Assembly: GCA_025345505.1 (NCBI GenBank) | Contig: JANVCC010000021.1 | Location: 34,356,250 to 34,420,249, forward strand | Direction: 5' to 3' | DNA: 64,000 nucleotides | Source: Todiramphus chloris collaris | Taxonomy: Eukaryota; Chordata; Aves; Coraciiformes; Alcedinidae | In this document: positions 38,394 to 51,139 of the stretch, one piece after another | Numbering within the stretch: the stretch's first letter is position 1 | How the letters are laid out: every line of letters begins with the position of its first letter | Translations under genes and position numbers: made by a program | Notes under the pieces: generated by a model | Databases searched by the model: none | The model's input: only the letters and a program-made list of their open reading frames with translations | What the model was told of the DNA's origin: nothing

Positions 38394-39576
38394 TTTGTCA
38401 GTAAAGATGTAGTTTTTTGACAGAACATTCAATATGCTACTAGACGACAAAAAAAAAAAAAAAAAAAAAACAAAAAAGCATAACATGCTTACCTGTATGT
38501 ATGAGTAGAACTCTATAGTATAGTGATCAGACTTTATTATTGACTACTAAAGTTACAGTCTGCTTTTGGTGTCAACCTCTGACTGGATTTTATAATTTCA
38601 GAAAAGAGCTTCAGATATGTGATGAAAAAGATGCAGCATTCCATTCATCCCTGTTAGACTTTAAAGGTGATCTGTGTTTCCTAAAAAAACTATGACTAAC
38701 AATGGTTATAATTACTATTCCATACATTCATTATTAGATTAAATAGCTCTAAATATAACATTAGGTTTAGAAGGAAAGAAAAAGTTTTATTCATTTCCCT
38801 CAGATATATAAAAGGTATTTAATATTAGATTTGTTTCCATTTATTGATTCTGAGTTCATGAAGAGATGGATATGCTAACAATTTAATTTTGATACTCTTT
38901 ACATGGTTTAATAAACCAGACTCTCTTCAATTTCTACTTATTTCAAGAAATATGTGAAAGTCTTCTAAAACAAGTTCTAGAACTCTTTGAACAACGTTTT
39001 AGTGGCTAAGACAAGAACTTTAAAGATTCATGAATTATGATCATTAACCAGGATTATTGACATTACAAGAGTCAGCTGGACAAACTTCAACTGAAAGCTG
39101 AAAATGTTTAATTATCTGTGATTTCTTTTATTTATATTTAGTCTAGTACACAGTAACTAGATGAAGATTGTATACAGTCTGATTCAACTCTGTACATGAT
39201 TTTTAAAACTTACCCTCCCTGAGACTCCAACAGGTGCTCTGACAAAAACAATAAAGCATAAATTAAACTTAAGTCTTTTTCTTGGCCTTTTTTACTTTTC
39301 CATATCTATTTCTTTAGTGATCTGGCTTCTAGCTTGCAATTCCTTCTACTTCAGAGATTCCATCCAGCCATTGGTTCCTGGAAATAACAAGCTCTACTGA
39401 CGTATATGATTCTATTTTAAAATAAACCCAACAGAGTTTTTCAGAGTAATATAATCTAATACTGATTCAAGAAACCATCATATATAAAGACAGACAAATT
39501 AGTAGGTTGTTGGTCTTTCATTTTTCTGCTTACCTGCAGACATTGTTATGCAGTAGTCTCTGGGATTCTGTAATGG
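38394..39576. other. AT-rich non-coding DNA
   Basis: Includes a 22-base A run (38449-38470). No gene, LINE or LTR was recognised before the family A LTR at 39582. Confidence 0.5.
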
Positions 39577-39581
39577 CTTGG

Positions 39582-40395
39582 TGTCACGGTTTAGGGTCAG
39601 GGCAGCCCCCAGACCTATAACAGACGCTCTCTGTTAACCCCCCTCCCTCCCCAGAGGGGAAGAGAAAGGAAATAAGGGAGAGAGACTTAGCGATTAGAAA
39701 AGGAAACTAGAACAGCTTTAATGAAAATGAAATTAATAATTACAATAAATGGAATATATACAAATATATACAAAACCAGCATTGAACCCAACCCCCCTGA
39801 TGGTAATTACATCACCGTCACCACTGATGTTGTGTAGGCACTGGGGAAGTCCCAGGCTGGGCCTCACTGCAGACGGGAGCTGTGTTCAGGAGCTGGATTC
39901 TGGTACCGGGTTCAGGAACACGCAGATCGGATCGAAGGCAGTCCTCCTTGGGTGCTCCGAGGAAGGAACCAAAAGAGGACCCAAGCTAAGCCAAGCAGAA
40001 AAAAAAAAAAAAAAAAAGCTGGCAAAGCAGTCCAAGAGGGGAGAGAAGAGCCCAGAGACCCTTCGGGTCCCTCAGCTCTAGACCGAATATGGTGTATATG
40101 AGATGGAATACCTCGTTGTTCAGTTTAGAGTAACCCGTCCTGTCCGCTCCTCCCTGAAGGTGCAGCCTCTCACCTCCTGCACCCCCCAGTGTGGTACACA
40201 GAACCCAGCAGTGGCCTTGGTCTGCATACCGATCCTTGGTAGTAACTCTAAACATAAGGTGTTATCACTGCTAGAAGCAGACACTGTCTGTGAGAACGGG
40301 CTGCTAACTTCAGAAAGTGCAGTTAATTAAAAGAACCGAGCTGAAAAGTAAAATTACTGAACAGAACCAGCTCTGTTTTCACTCAAACCAGGACA
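39582..40395 (-). mobile_element. ERV solo LTR family A, copy 3
   Basis: An 814-bp family A LTR in reverse orientation: the plus strand opens TGTCACGG and closes CCAGGACA. It has a perfect 5-bp TSD, CTTGG, at 39577-39581 and 40396-40400. The ATTAAA signal (TTTAAT on the plus strand, near 39718) and TATA-like block are present. A run of about 19 A bases near 40000-40018 is an expansion absent from other copies. The plus-strand frame at 39749-40081 is antisense to the LTR and has counterparts in other copies. Confidence 0.96.
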
Positions 40396-40400
40396 CTTGG

Positions 40401-40831
40401 CATTTTGGCTCTTTATTTTGTTTTTAACTAAAATACATATTGATATTCCCTGTACAACTTTGATCCTAGATATAGAATTTAATTCTAGAATTTACTCCAA
40501 ATGTCTCTGAGGAAAATGAACCAACCAAACCATATAAAAAAAACCCCAAAACCTTGAGTGTTGTCATACTTCATTTTTGGCACTGTGGTAAGTTCCTGCT
40601 CACCTGGCTTTTGGACTGGGATGTTGTTACTGAAAGAAAAGGTGATCACTCTCATTTGAGATTCCCTGGGGAGAAGGGCAATCTGAGATGTTTATGTGAG
40701 ACTAGTACATATGTCCTAGGATCTATGGGAGACTGTGTAGCTGGAGAGGCAGGTAGAGGCCAGCTAGAATACTCTAGGTTATCTGCAAAAACACTAAATA
40801 TCCATGTGTGTTTCAACACCAAAAGAGATGC
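40401..40831. other. Spacer between two solo LTRs
   Basis: About 430 bp with no recognised element. A 96-codon plus-strand frame (40554-40844) runs into the next LTR and is not called. Confidence 0.5.
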
Positions 40832-41245
40832 TGTTGTAGTTTAGGCCCAGCCAGGAGCTGAACATCATGTGGCCTTTCTCTGAGCTCCCCCTTCTCTCTG
40901 AATGGGGAGAGTGGGGAGAAAAAGGCAAAACCTTGTAGGTTGAAATAAGAGGAATTTAAAAGAAAAATGCAATAAGAGAGAACAAGAGTAATAACAATAA
41001 CAGTAATACAACGATATATAAAGCAAGTAATATAAACCCTACCCAACTGCTTAAACCTGCACTGACTGCAAGGCTGTGCCAGCAAACTCACCACCAGCCC
41101 TGACTCACCCTCCATCCTTGTTTAGCAGGTGTGACATCAGTATGGTTGTTGAATATACCATTGCCTGGCTTGGTTGTCTATCCTGGCTGTGGATCCCTCC
41201 CAGCTTCTGGTAAAAATTAATCCTATCCTAGCCAAACCCAGGACA
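40832..41245 (-). mobile_element. ERV solo LTR family B, copy 1
   Basis: A 414-bp block opening TGTTGTAGTTT and closing CCCAGGACA, with near-perfect 5-bp flanks (GATGC at 40827-40831, TATGC at 41246-41250). It aligns with the element at 44125-44607: both have the gttgtrgttta start, a GAGATAAG- or GAAATAAG-like middle and the CCAGGACA- or CTAGGACA-like end. Minus orientation is inferred because the minus strand starts TGTCCTGGGTTTGG. It is shorter and more diverged than copy 2. Confidence 0.82.
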
Positions 41246-41548
41246 TATGCATATAAGACAGTTGTTTACATCAGAAGCCATCCATTCTTTTAAAAACAAT
41301 AGGAAAAACTGTTGCGTTTGTACCTCAAGTATATAAACCTAATTCAAAATGTAATCCAAAAAGCCATAGTCAATAGTTGCTCATTTTTTTGAGACATCTA
41401 AAAGTTACTAGCTGACTTACTCCTTAACTTAAAAGCCTTTTGTGCAATGCAGACAGATAATTTTCCTCATAGAAGAAGCTGGAGCCCAGCTCAGTTGTCC
41501 ACAAATAGGTCTTTAGAAAAGACCAAGAATTCCTCAGAGGTGACATAT

Positions 41549-41576
41549 GGATCCTTTCAGGATCCTTTCAGGATCC
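41549..41576. repeat. 11-bp tandem repeat, 2.5 copies
   Basis: The unit GGATCCTTTCA occurs twice in full and then as GGATCC. The copies are identical. Confidence 0.9.
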
Positions 41577-41663
41577 ATAGCTCTAGCTGGAGGCCAGCTA
41601 GAGTACATTATGGCATCCCAAACTGCATTGTGGGCATCTTAACTGAGGCTTGAGATATGCAGG

Positions 41664-42121
41664 TGTAGTGGGTCTGGCTGAACTGCTTTTCCCCATCCAG
41701 CCCTCATGCTGCAGTACTGGGAGCTGGAGGGTATTGATAACATGCCCGTGTTATGACTGCCAGTGCTCACACGGCACCAGAGGCTGGGGGGGCAAGATCG
41801 GGGAGGGGATACAGCCGACCTGAGCTGACCAGTGGGATATTCCATACCATGTGACATCAGCTAATCTGTAAAGGGAGAGGACAGAAGGAGGATGGGGAGG
41901 CATTTGGCTTGTCCTCCAAGCAACTGATACATGTTCTGGAGCCCTGCTTCCTGGATTCAGCTGGACATTGCCTGTGGACGGGAATTAGAGAATAACATCT
42001 TTATCTATAATAACCCACAGTTCTTTTCATCTTATTCTCTCCCTTGAGCTGACGGAGTTTGGGGGGAGTGATAGAATGGCTTGGTGGGCAGCTGGTGCCC
42101 AGCCAGGGTAAACCCACCACA
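41664..42121 (+). mobile_element. ERV solo LTR family D
   Basis: A 458-bp block opening TGTAGTGGGT and closing AACCCACCACA, with a perfect 5-bp TSD GCAGG at 41659-41663 and 42122-42126. The middle holds GGATATTCCATACCATG, a phrase known from avian LTRs. The last 100 or so bases (through GCTTGGTGGGCAGCTGGTGCC) are a diverged reverse complement of the low-coordinate end of the element at 59754. The two families therefore share a U5-like end and lie in opposite orientations. Confidence 0.88.
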
Positions 42122-42126
42122 GCAGG

Positions 42127-44119
42127 CTAGTCATCTTAGTCCAGCTTTACAGTCAGTAGAAGAAATGCTCAACTTCTCAGGAAAGTTCATGTGATCTACT
42201 TTAAATATCATCATTAAAGTATGGTAAGTCTCTCACCTCTCTACGAGCTAGTTATTTTCACTAAAATCTTGCTCATGAATAGACTGGATGACTTACGGGA
42301 TTAAGCCTTTAGCAGAAACTAAAACCAGAATTTCATTGATGACAGGAAAAAAAAAGGAAAAAAACAGGAGGACAGAAGGGCAGTCTTTATTTTCTTTGTC
42401 AAGTGAAAAAATAAAAAAAAGTGATCTGTTCAGTGCTTTGTTAGGACCGACATTTGGTGTTATCTGACTTGAAATTCAGACCAAGCATTCTGAAATACTA
42501 ACACAGAATCTGATCATTGAGTAAAGTGAACCTGAAGTAAAGTAAATTTGAACATCGAGTAAAGTGACTCTTCAGCTGTTAGGCAAGAGATGCCATTTTG
42601 GGGAAGAAATACATTTCATGCTGAGAACTTTGGGAATGTAGAAGGTCAAGAGAATGCAATATGGTATCATTTTGTGTGTCGGAAAACTTTATAGTCATAT
42701 GAGATTCTTCTGGTTTTGTTCCACTAGAAATTTATAAAACTTAATTAATAAGAAATACGTGTTCAGATAGAACAATGTAAAAATAGCAGGAGCAATACTT
42801 TGTCTCTTCAGTTACACAGCTGAATTTACTGGGAATTTTTTTTTCAGTAGGTTAATTGGTAAAACTGAGAGACATATTCCCTAATACATAGCACAGAAGC
42901 TATTAAAGAGTAATTTATACAGTAATTATATCTCCAGCTGTGACATAATCATACTCTCTCCTACTTATCATACTTACTGGTATGATCTGCTAACCAAAGT
43001 AGTGTCATACACATTCCTATTACAGCTTCAAAATTTAGAGCTTCCATGTTGACATCAGCCCATAAGAAGGAGAAATAGAAACAACAACAGAAGCAATGCA
43101 CAACCATCTAGATTCCCTCTCACATCTGGTCTGGCAGTACTTTGAAAAGCTGTTAAAATTAAAATGATTAAGTAGCATTATAAATATCTCTCTCTTGAGA
43201 TATATGTATATATTCTTCCACTTTAATACACTCTGGTCTGTTATAAAGTACTTCTGTCATCCTTTATCATCACTATGAGAAAAATAATGTTGCCTTGCAC
43301 AAAAACTTTATAAGCTTCTTTAGGGTCTCTATCAAAAGGAAGTTGCTGATTTTTGCCTGTAATTGTAACTGAAAGGTTTCTGGGGACTTTTTTGTTTCTT
43401 TCTTTCTTGATTTAGTTATTTATATATTTAGACTTGATAAGTGATCCTGAAGCAGTTCTAACTTCCGGGAAATTAAATAATTTTCTGTAACAATTTCAAT
43501 TAAAAGATAGTAATGGAAGGAGAGTACTTTTTCCCTACATTTCATTTTATCATGCTATTGAGTTATAGTATGAAGATGGAATTATTTATTACATTTTATA
43601 CCATTGAAAATACAAACAAAAGCAGAAAACTCTCAAAAAAACTCTTCAGAATTGTGTTCCCATAAATCTGTAGTATTTCATAGGGGAGAGAAGGTCCTTT
43701 TCTTTAAAAAATACTTCTGTATGTTATGAGGCTCTTTAATTTTTTCCAATAAAATATAACAAACCAAAACATTTTATCTTCTTCTCCTACTTCTTCCTAC
43801 TCTATCCTCTTCTTTGAAGAATCTAAATGGATCCCTAAAGGGCTAAATAAAGAAAAAGAATTTTATAAAATTTGAAGAAAGCAACATGGAGATTTCTTTA
43901 GAAAAATCTATGGAAAAGTAATCAGTGAATCATAAGGCTTGATCTACAAAGAAGTGGTGAGTTTGTGGATGCTTCAAGGATGTAGTTCTGTGGCATTTAT
44001 GTATGTATGGTACATAAATTCTGCACCTCCAGGATTTAACTGCAGGAACACATACAAGATACAAGGCTCAGGAAGCTTGACAAATCAAGACACCAATATT
44101 AAATATTTGTTCTTGTTAT
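42127..44119. other. AT-rich non-coding DNA
   Basis: No recognised gene or repeat family. A quasi-repeat of GAGTAAAGTGA/GAAGTAAAGTAA appears around 42520-42567. Confidence 0.5.
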
Positions 44120-44124
44120 CAGTG

Positions 44125-44607
44125 TGTTGTGGTTTAACCTCTGCCCACAGTTAAACACCACACAGCTGCTTACCCACTGCCTTCCCCTCCCAACACACCC
44201 CCCCTCCTCTGGGATGGGAAGGACAATCAGGAGCAAGAAAAAAGTTGAGACCTGGTGGGTTGAGATAAGGACAGTTTAATAAAACAACACAAAGAGAGAA
44301 GAAAACAATACTAATGATAGCATTAATGAAATATTATACAAAGCAAGAGATGCCATTTTCCATGCCCCAGTCACACTAAAACTACCCGCTGAAGCAAGTT
44401 GAAAAAAGGCATGCACATGCACACACACACACCTGACCATGGCCCAGCCCCCCCCCCAAATATGGGGTACAAATTAGTATGGTATCAAAGATCCCATTGA
44501 CTGTCTCAGTTTTTTAGCCTGTCTGTAGCCCTTCCCAGCTGTATTCCCTCCTAACTGCTTGGGCCAGCAGCTTCTTGTGATAATTAATTTCAACCAAGCC
44601 TAGGACA
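44125..44607 (-). mobile_element. ERV solo LTR family B, copy 2
   Basis: A 483-bp block opening TGTTGTGGTTTAACC and closing CCTAGGACA, with a perfect 5-bp TSD CAGTG at 44120-44124 and 44608-44612. On the minus strand it starts TGTCCTAGG and has ATTAAA (TTTAAT on the plus strand, near 44276) before a purine/pyrimidine-rich U5. It contains a CA-rich patch near 44413-44432 and a run of nine C bases near 44449. No viral internal region remains. Confidence 0.92.
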
Positions 44608-44612
44608 CAGTG

Positions 44613-45952
44613 ATAGTCTTTTGTTCAAATTGATCTTTTTTCTTTTCTTCTCAGGGGTAAGCTTTAGTTTTATTTATGTTAGTTGCAAAGAAAGTAACAT
44701 TAATTTACTTTCCTTTTCAAAGGTGATTCTCTTTTTTTTTCCAAGTAAATTTCAGAATACAGGAGAAACACAGCAGCATATTTCAAATGGTGAATAGTCT
44801 TCATTCTATTTTTGATCAATTTCTTCCAGAGAAAAGCATTCACCTTTCAAATATGCCTGGTAGGTCTTAGCACTGAGATTTAGAGCCCTTTCTTCAGTGT
44901 CATCATCAGATTTGCTTGTTTAGATAATACAGGACATGGGAAATCAAATACACTGAGAGCCCAGCTACACTTGACCTTTTATGTATATGTGGGGAGAGAG
45001 CAATTAGCTTTAAAGCACTCCATTTGGACTTTGTCTTTACATTTCTTGCCTCAATCTGTCTTTGAAGAAGTTAGTAGTCTGATTACAGCCCTGTCTCCAT
45101 TAAGCACTTCTTTACAGTGTTCATTTTATTCCACAGGCTGAGTTGTGAGAGTTTATATCAAGTGTTTTAGGCTGCTGCAATGATTCATGAGTCCCTTTAA
45201 GGCTTGTGAAGAAAGGTGAACTTACTGGGTGTTTGGAAATAAACTTAGAAACTTTGATAGACTTACTGGTCTGAACTAGGAAAACTTCACTGCAGGGTTG
45301 GGTTTTTCTGAGTGAAATTTTATTATTTCTTTTGGGTGATGCATCTTTGTACTTTAGTATAGAAACAAAACCAAAAACAAAACAAAAAAGTTGGACCAAA
45401 ATGGGAAGTTGCTTCCAGGGTTTTGTTTACACCAGGCTGAGTTATGCGTGTTTTGTGCAGTAGAACAAGGCCGTTTGAAATCAAGGCACATTTCCCCAGG
45501 GTGATGGCTCCACAGCCAGTGCCATCTCACAATGATCTCTGCCGGCTCCACAAATGGCTAGCAAATGTACTCTTCAATGCTGCAAGCTCCGCATGTTTCG
45601 TGCAGTGCATGCATGCATTCGGATGACACAGAATTTGGGTTTATTTGTTTTTTTTGAGTTTACACAGAAAGAAAAGATTAATAAGTATATTGATGCATTC
45701 AGTAACAAATTGGTGAAATAAACCCACTGTGATGAAGTAGATTGATCACAGAGGCAAAGCATGTAACTGCAGCCAACAAAACTAAAAGTCTATGATTTTA
45801 AACAGTGACTATCCAAAACGCTTTGGGACAGAAATTTGCAGTGTTCTAAACTTAGTGGTGCATAATTATATATAATTACATACCACCTAAATACAAAGAC
45901 AAAGGAATGTTATTCTTCTTATGACATTCTCCTTCCTATTCCTGCTTGCCAG
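44613..45952. other. AT-rich non-coding DNA
   Basis: No recognised element. Several short frames cover 45121-45762 on both strands without domain or splice evidence. Confidence 0.5.
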
Positions 45953-46115
45953 TCCACGAGATCCATTAACAAAACTCATTTCAATGCTAACAATTAATAC
46001 TGTAAGTCAAAAAATTACAGTCTTTCCCTTATTGGTCAACATCTATGAACATTCCCCTAAATCTGCGTCTGCCTGCAACTCCAGCTTTAACTCTCAGCGA
46101 AACTGCAGCAGACAG
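45953..46115 (+). CDS. Weak candidate exon, unidentified
   Basis: A strong pyrimidine tract ends CTGCTTGCCAG (AG at 45951-45952), followed by 163 open bases and GACAG|GTGGGT (GT at 46116-46117). The exon would start at the third base of a codon and end on a codon boundary, encoding 54 residues such as PRDPLTKLISMLTINTVSQK and a C-terminal NSQRNCSRQ. The acceptor is good and the donor is acceptable. The peptide is Ser/Asn-rich and I recognise no family. It lies on the opposite strand to the 13174-13301 candidate, so both cannot belong to one gene. Chance is a serious alternative. Confidence 0.22.
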
Positions 46116-46117
46116 GT

Positions 46118-47632
46118 GGGTTTTAATTAACTGATCCTGGAGATCTCAGTTAAGGATATAAGGGATTTCAAGTCACTTTTTCTCAGAGGAAAATCTGAGC
46201 AAAGACCACTATTGACCTTGTAAAAAAAGAAATGAAAGACAAAATGATATTCCCACTAGCTTTTGCTAAATTCCTAGAACCTTTTAAAATTCACCCCACT
46301 GGAAGTGTTACATGTCTTTCTACAATAAATGTTCTATAGAAGCAGAGAGGTTAAAATGGATCACTGAATCTTAAGCTATTTCTGAAATGGCAACAAGGCA
46401 TCTGGGATGGGAAAAAGAAAAAGATAAGATTAAAGAATATAAATAAGAAAAATGGGAAACATTAGAAAAATTATTATGAAACCAGTTTTGTCACGATTCT
46501 TAAGGAAATTTCATTTTAGTTCTGGGGGAATTTTCCCATTTTTTAATCATCCTTACCCTTAGAATGGCTTGAGCTCTCCCTCTTCTCTCCTCTGCCTTAC
46601 TTCATCTTCATGGACTTTTCAACATGTTGAAATCTAAAATTAATAACTACCAAACTTAAGAAAGAAGACTATATGGTTATTTATTCACTTTTCCTCTAGT
46701 TCAAGTCATGAAATAAACTCTGTGTTTGTGTGTGCTTAAATGAAATCAAGTCCTGCATGAGTAGTTTGCTATTGCCCTTATATCTACAGGATAGCTTGAA
46801 CTTATCTGCCAGTACAACAGTTATCATTTGCTGGTAAACAGAACACAGCTGACTACGGAGAGATAAGATAGCACCTGAATGAAGATACATTACTGGAATT
46901 CAGAAATATCAGCTGAATACAACTTGAAGCCTTTGGAATAAAAGATAGGAAACAATGTGTCAGGATGAAGTTTTGAAAGCAGGAAAAGGTTGATGAATGG
47001 TTTGCAAGAAAGCAGAGACTCAAGATTCTGGTCCTTCCTTTTGATACCTACTTTTCAGAAAATACAGAGACTGATTAAAATGTGTTTTATTGCTTTACTA
47101 CAAATGAAAATTATTTCAAAACTGAGAACATTCTGGAGGACCCCTTCTGAGTTATATAGTTTATGGTTGTGAATTTGTTCACCTGTTACTAGAAACTCCA
47201 GGTATTTTAATTATTTTATTTTTTTTCTTTACTTCTCTATATGAAAAAGAGCTTTAGTAGCACTTCTTTATGTTTGAGATTCAGGATCCACATTTTCATG
47301 TAGCAGATTTAAATTATGTCCTTTAAGAATTTTTATGAAGGCTACAGGCCTGTCTATACAAATGTGGCAACTTCAGTCCCAATCTAACCACAACCTGAAT
47401 AGCTAGGATTGCCTGGAGTAAAAAATCCCAACAAAACCAAAACCAAAACAACCAACCAAAAAAAACAAAAAAAAAAACAAAAAAAAACCCCACAAAAGAA
47501 GACCAAAACAAAAAACCCAATAAAAAATCATAAACTACAACAAACAAAACAAAACAAAACAAAACCCCAACGCATAGCTAGGATTTCTTTGTTATATTCC
47601 ACTAACTATACTTTCCACCAAAGTTACAATAT
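46118..47632. other. AT-rich non-coding DNA with A/C-rich tract
   Basis: Nothing recognised except the A/C-rich low-complexity tract at 47421-47569. Frames there (for example a Lys/Gln/Pro-rich one at 47409-47654) are composition artefacts. Confidence 0.5.
47421..47569. repeat. A/C-rich low-complexity tract
   Basis: About 150 bases of CAAAA, CCAAC and AACCAAA units, similar in style to 3141-3244. It ends 70 bases before a family A LTR but outside its TSD. Confidence 0.85.
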
Positions 47633-47637
47633 TCATC

Positions 47638-48443
47638 TGTCCTGGTTTGAGTGAGAACAGAACTAATTCTGTTCAGTAATTTTACTTTTTAGCTCAGTTC
47701 TTCTAACCAACTGCACTTTCTGAAGTTAGCAGCCTGTTCTCACAGGCAGTGTCTGCTTCTAGCAGTGATAACACCTCATGTTTAGAGTTACTATCAAGAA
47801 CTGGTGTTCAGACCAAGGCCACTGCTGGGTCTTGTGTACCACATTGGGGGGTGCAGAAAGTGAAAGTCTGCACCTTCAGGGAGGAGCGGACAGGAGAGGT
47901 GACCCTCAACTGACCAAGGAGGTATTCCATCCCATATACATCATATTTGGTTTATTGCTGAGGGATCCGAAGGGTCTCTGGGCTCTTCTCCTCTCTTGGA
48001 CTGCTTTACCAGCTTTTTCTTGGCTTGGCTCAGGTCCTCTTTTGGTTCTTTCCTTGGAGTATCCAATGAGGAGTCTCTGTTCTGCCTTACAGTCTGTGTG
48101 TTCCTGAACCCAGTACCAGAATCCAGCTCCTGAACACAGCTCCTGTCTGCTGTGGGGCCCAGTCTGGGCCTCCCCCAGTGCCTGCTTCATGGCATCATTG
48201 GTGACGGTGATGTAATTACCATCAGCGGGGTTGGGTTCGATATTGGTTTTGTATATATTTGTATATATTCCATTTTTATAATTATTAATTTCATTTTCAT
48301 TAAAGCTGTTCTTGTTTCCTTTTCTAATCACTAAGTCTCTTGAGTCTCTCTCCCTTATTCCCTTTCTCTTCCCCTTTGGGGAGGGGGGTTAACAGAGAGC
48401 GTGTTATAGCTCTAAGGGGCCTCCCTGACCCTAAACCGTGACA
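47638..48443 (+). mobile_element. ERV solo LTR family A, copy 4
   Basis: An 806-bp LTR opening TGTCCTGG and closing CCGTGACA, with a perfect 5-bp TSD TCATC at 47633-47637 and 48444-48448. It has an intact TATA-like TTTGTATATATTTG near 48247, ATTAAA near 48299 and the CCCCTTTGGGGAGG palindrome-like block near 48372. It is one of the best-preserved copies and a good reference for the family. The 141-codon minus-strand frame (47906-48331) is antisense to the LTR. Confidence 0.96.
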
Positions 48444-48448
48444 TCATC

Positions 48449-51139
48449 CCAGATAGCATAATCAGGAGCCATTAGTTAATCTGAACTAATCCGCTACCAC
48501 AGATATCATCACAATAGTTTCCAAAAATCCATTCCTATTTCCTTAACAGACAGGAATCTATGCCAATGAATAGATTCCTTTTTTTTTTTGAAGAAAGACA
48601 AAAAAGTAAATTCCTAATCTCTTTAAAAAAGAGTTATTAATGACTGTAATTTTCAAACATTAAGCTAAATTTTATTTTATTTTTTTTTTTTAATCTCTTA
48701 CAGCAGAGAATTGTTCTAGGATTCTGTATCTAGAAAGCAACAAAGATACCGTATATAGGCTCAGATCCTAAGCAGTGTATCATACTTGAACAATTTCAGG
48801 AAGACTTTGTTTCTCATAGTTTTGTGATGATTCAGGCATGGTTTCTGCTATCTCACTATCTTTCACAAAATCATTAAGGGGCAGTTCTAAAACCTAAGTA
48901 CACATGGTTGTATTTTCATCAGAGAAGTGATGGGAAGTCTATGCAAGCAATGCATTTTTATTGTTTTTTTGCTGTATTGCAGCTCTGCTGGGTACTTTTT
49001 TGGCATGAGACACATTCAGGGTGAAGGAAGGACAGTCTTTGAGAGGCAGGAACAACATCAATGGCCTGAAGACAAGTTTATTATCATCATCATGCAGAGT
49101 ATAGCAGTTTCAGAGCAGAAGCCCATCAGAACTTCCCATACTTTTCAGTGAACAGATCACGTAATCAGTCTGTGCCTGGGGAATAACTAATGTTCTTCCA
49201 TGAGCATGTACAAACAAAAGAATGGTAATGCAAGAGTGTCCCTTTTGAGCATTTGAAATATGTGTCTGACTTTTTGTAACAATACCTTAGTGAGCTGAAG
49301 AGGATAAAGAAGACTAACAGTTATTGGCTCTTGCCTGAGCTTTGCAAGCAGCTGCTTTGTTCTATACAACTGTAGTTGACTGTTTGCCAATACACGTGAA
49401 AGTATTTGTCAGCAAGAATTAAGCACAACAGTTTTCACATTCACCTTGTGATAGGGTAAACACAGAAAAGATCTTGAGATTTTATTGACATTGCATACAA
49501 GTTACATCGGACTTAGAGCCACACAATGGGAACAGACTTTATGGCTGTTGTTTAAAAGCTCAGTTTCTTTTTCAGATTTTAATTTGTCTGTTCTCAAGTT
49601 CCAGTCAGGGTGGTCCAATAATAACATTTACATATTTTAATTGGCCTACAATACCTTAAGGTTAACAACAGTATTAGCCTATTGTGATGCTTTGTTTATT
49701 AGTGACATATTATGTAAAAAATTCCTACTGAGAAAAATAGTTGGAGAAGAGGAAAAATGTTTAGTTGAAGCAAATCTGAAAGCACATGAAAACACAGTTC
49801 ATGCATTAATGCCAGGTCAATCAAAATGGAAGAAACTTGGATCTATACAGTTCTATTAAATCCCATGAAAACTAGGGAAGAACTGTTTTCCAGGAGTTAA
49901 AAACAACTAAGGAGAGAGACTACTGTCATGTAATCTTTAGGCATGAATTTGTTTCATTTTGCACTTAATTTTCTCACTTTGAAGTGTCTGAACAGGTGCT
50001 TGAAAATACCCTATTGCCAGAATTACTTCAGGACGGATGGAAAGATTGTCTGATACACAGATACAATTCCAACTGTAGAAAGTCTTCTTCAGTCAGAATT
50101 TACTCCCTTATTTCTGGTTATTCCAGGCCTTTGCTTACCTAGAGTACTTCTGTTTACGCATCACTGAGATGCATCTTCTTTCTGTAGCACAATGAAAAGG
50201 ATGCTCTATATCCCCTTCAACTTGTGTGAGAATCATGAAATTTACAACAATGAAAGCTCTGACACGGTCATTCTGTACTCACATATTGCTCAAACCTGCT
50301 ATGTGGAAAGCCACTATGGGAATCATAGAGAAAGGAAATTTTATTTGTCTTCATATTTTTAGGCAACTACATTAGTATCAGAAATGCCATCTTACAGAGG
50401 TATGATGTATATAACCTTGGAACTATTACAAGCTGCACTAGTGTGGCTATGTCTTTATCAGCAAATAATTAAGGCAAATTAACATCTTTAAGGTGAAATA
50501 GCCAGTGCTGAGGACCTAACATGCACGGTGTATGCATTTCAAGGGAATTAAGTCTAACAGGCTCCAGAATGGTCTGCTGAGAGACCACTCATTAGTACTG
50601 GCACTTTTTTTTTTACTTTAGGAAGGAATTCAGTTCAAACACTGAAGACCACCCCACAAGGTATACAAAAGCATGGTTTGTAGGAATGATTACAAGGTTT
50701 GCCTCAGAAGTGTACTCCTGAGCCAAACCAAAGTACTAGCATAGACTTATGCTATATATATTGGCTTCTACACTGTAAAGGTGGATGAGCATTAATTGCT
50801 GTAACTGTGTGGAAATTCTTGGATGACCTGGTTTAACCCATGAATTATATGAAACCTTTACTCAGCGTAATAGCATAAAATGTCTAAAGCAGACGTAAAT
50901 CTAAATCACTTAAGTACTAAAAGTTTCACAGATCACTTTGGATGTATTAAGTGTAGCTGCTGCTACACGATGCCTGTACATTTTACATGAGACTCTAGGA
51001 TAGATTTATAATAACCCAAGGTATTTTATACATCCATGTGGTTCAATAACGCAACAGCAGCATGGTTAACATCTACATATTTTTTTTCTACATCAATGTG
51101 CATCAGTTCTTCATAATCAAAAGACATATATTTGATGAA
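48449..51139. other. AT-rich non-coding DNA
   Basis: No LINE, LTR or exon structure recognised. Short T runs occur near 48581-48590 and 48679-48691. Confidence 0.5.

Noticed and set aside
47409..47654. Lys/Gln/Pro-rich frame
   Set aside because: Translation of the A/C-rich low-complexity tract.
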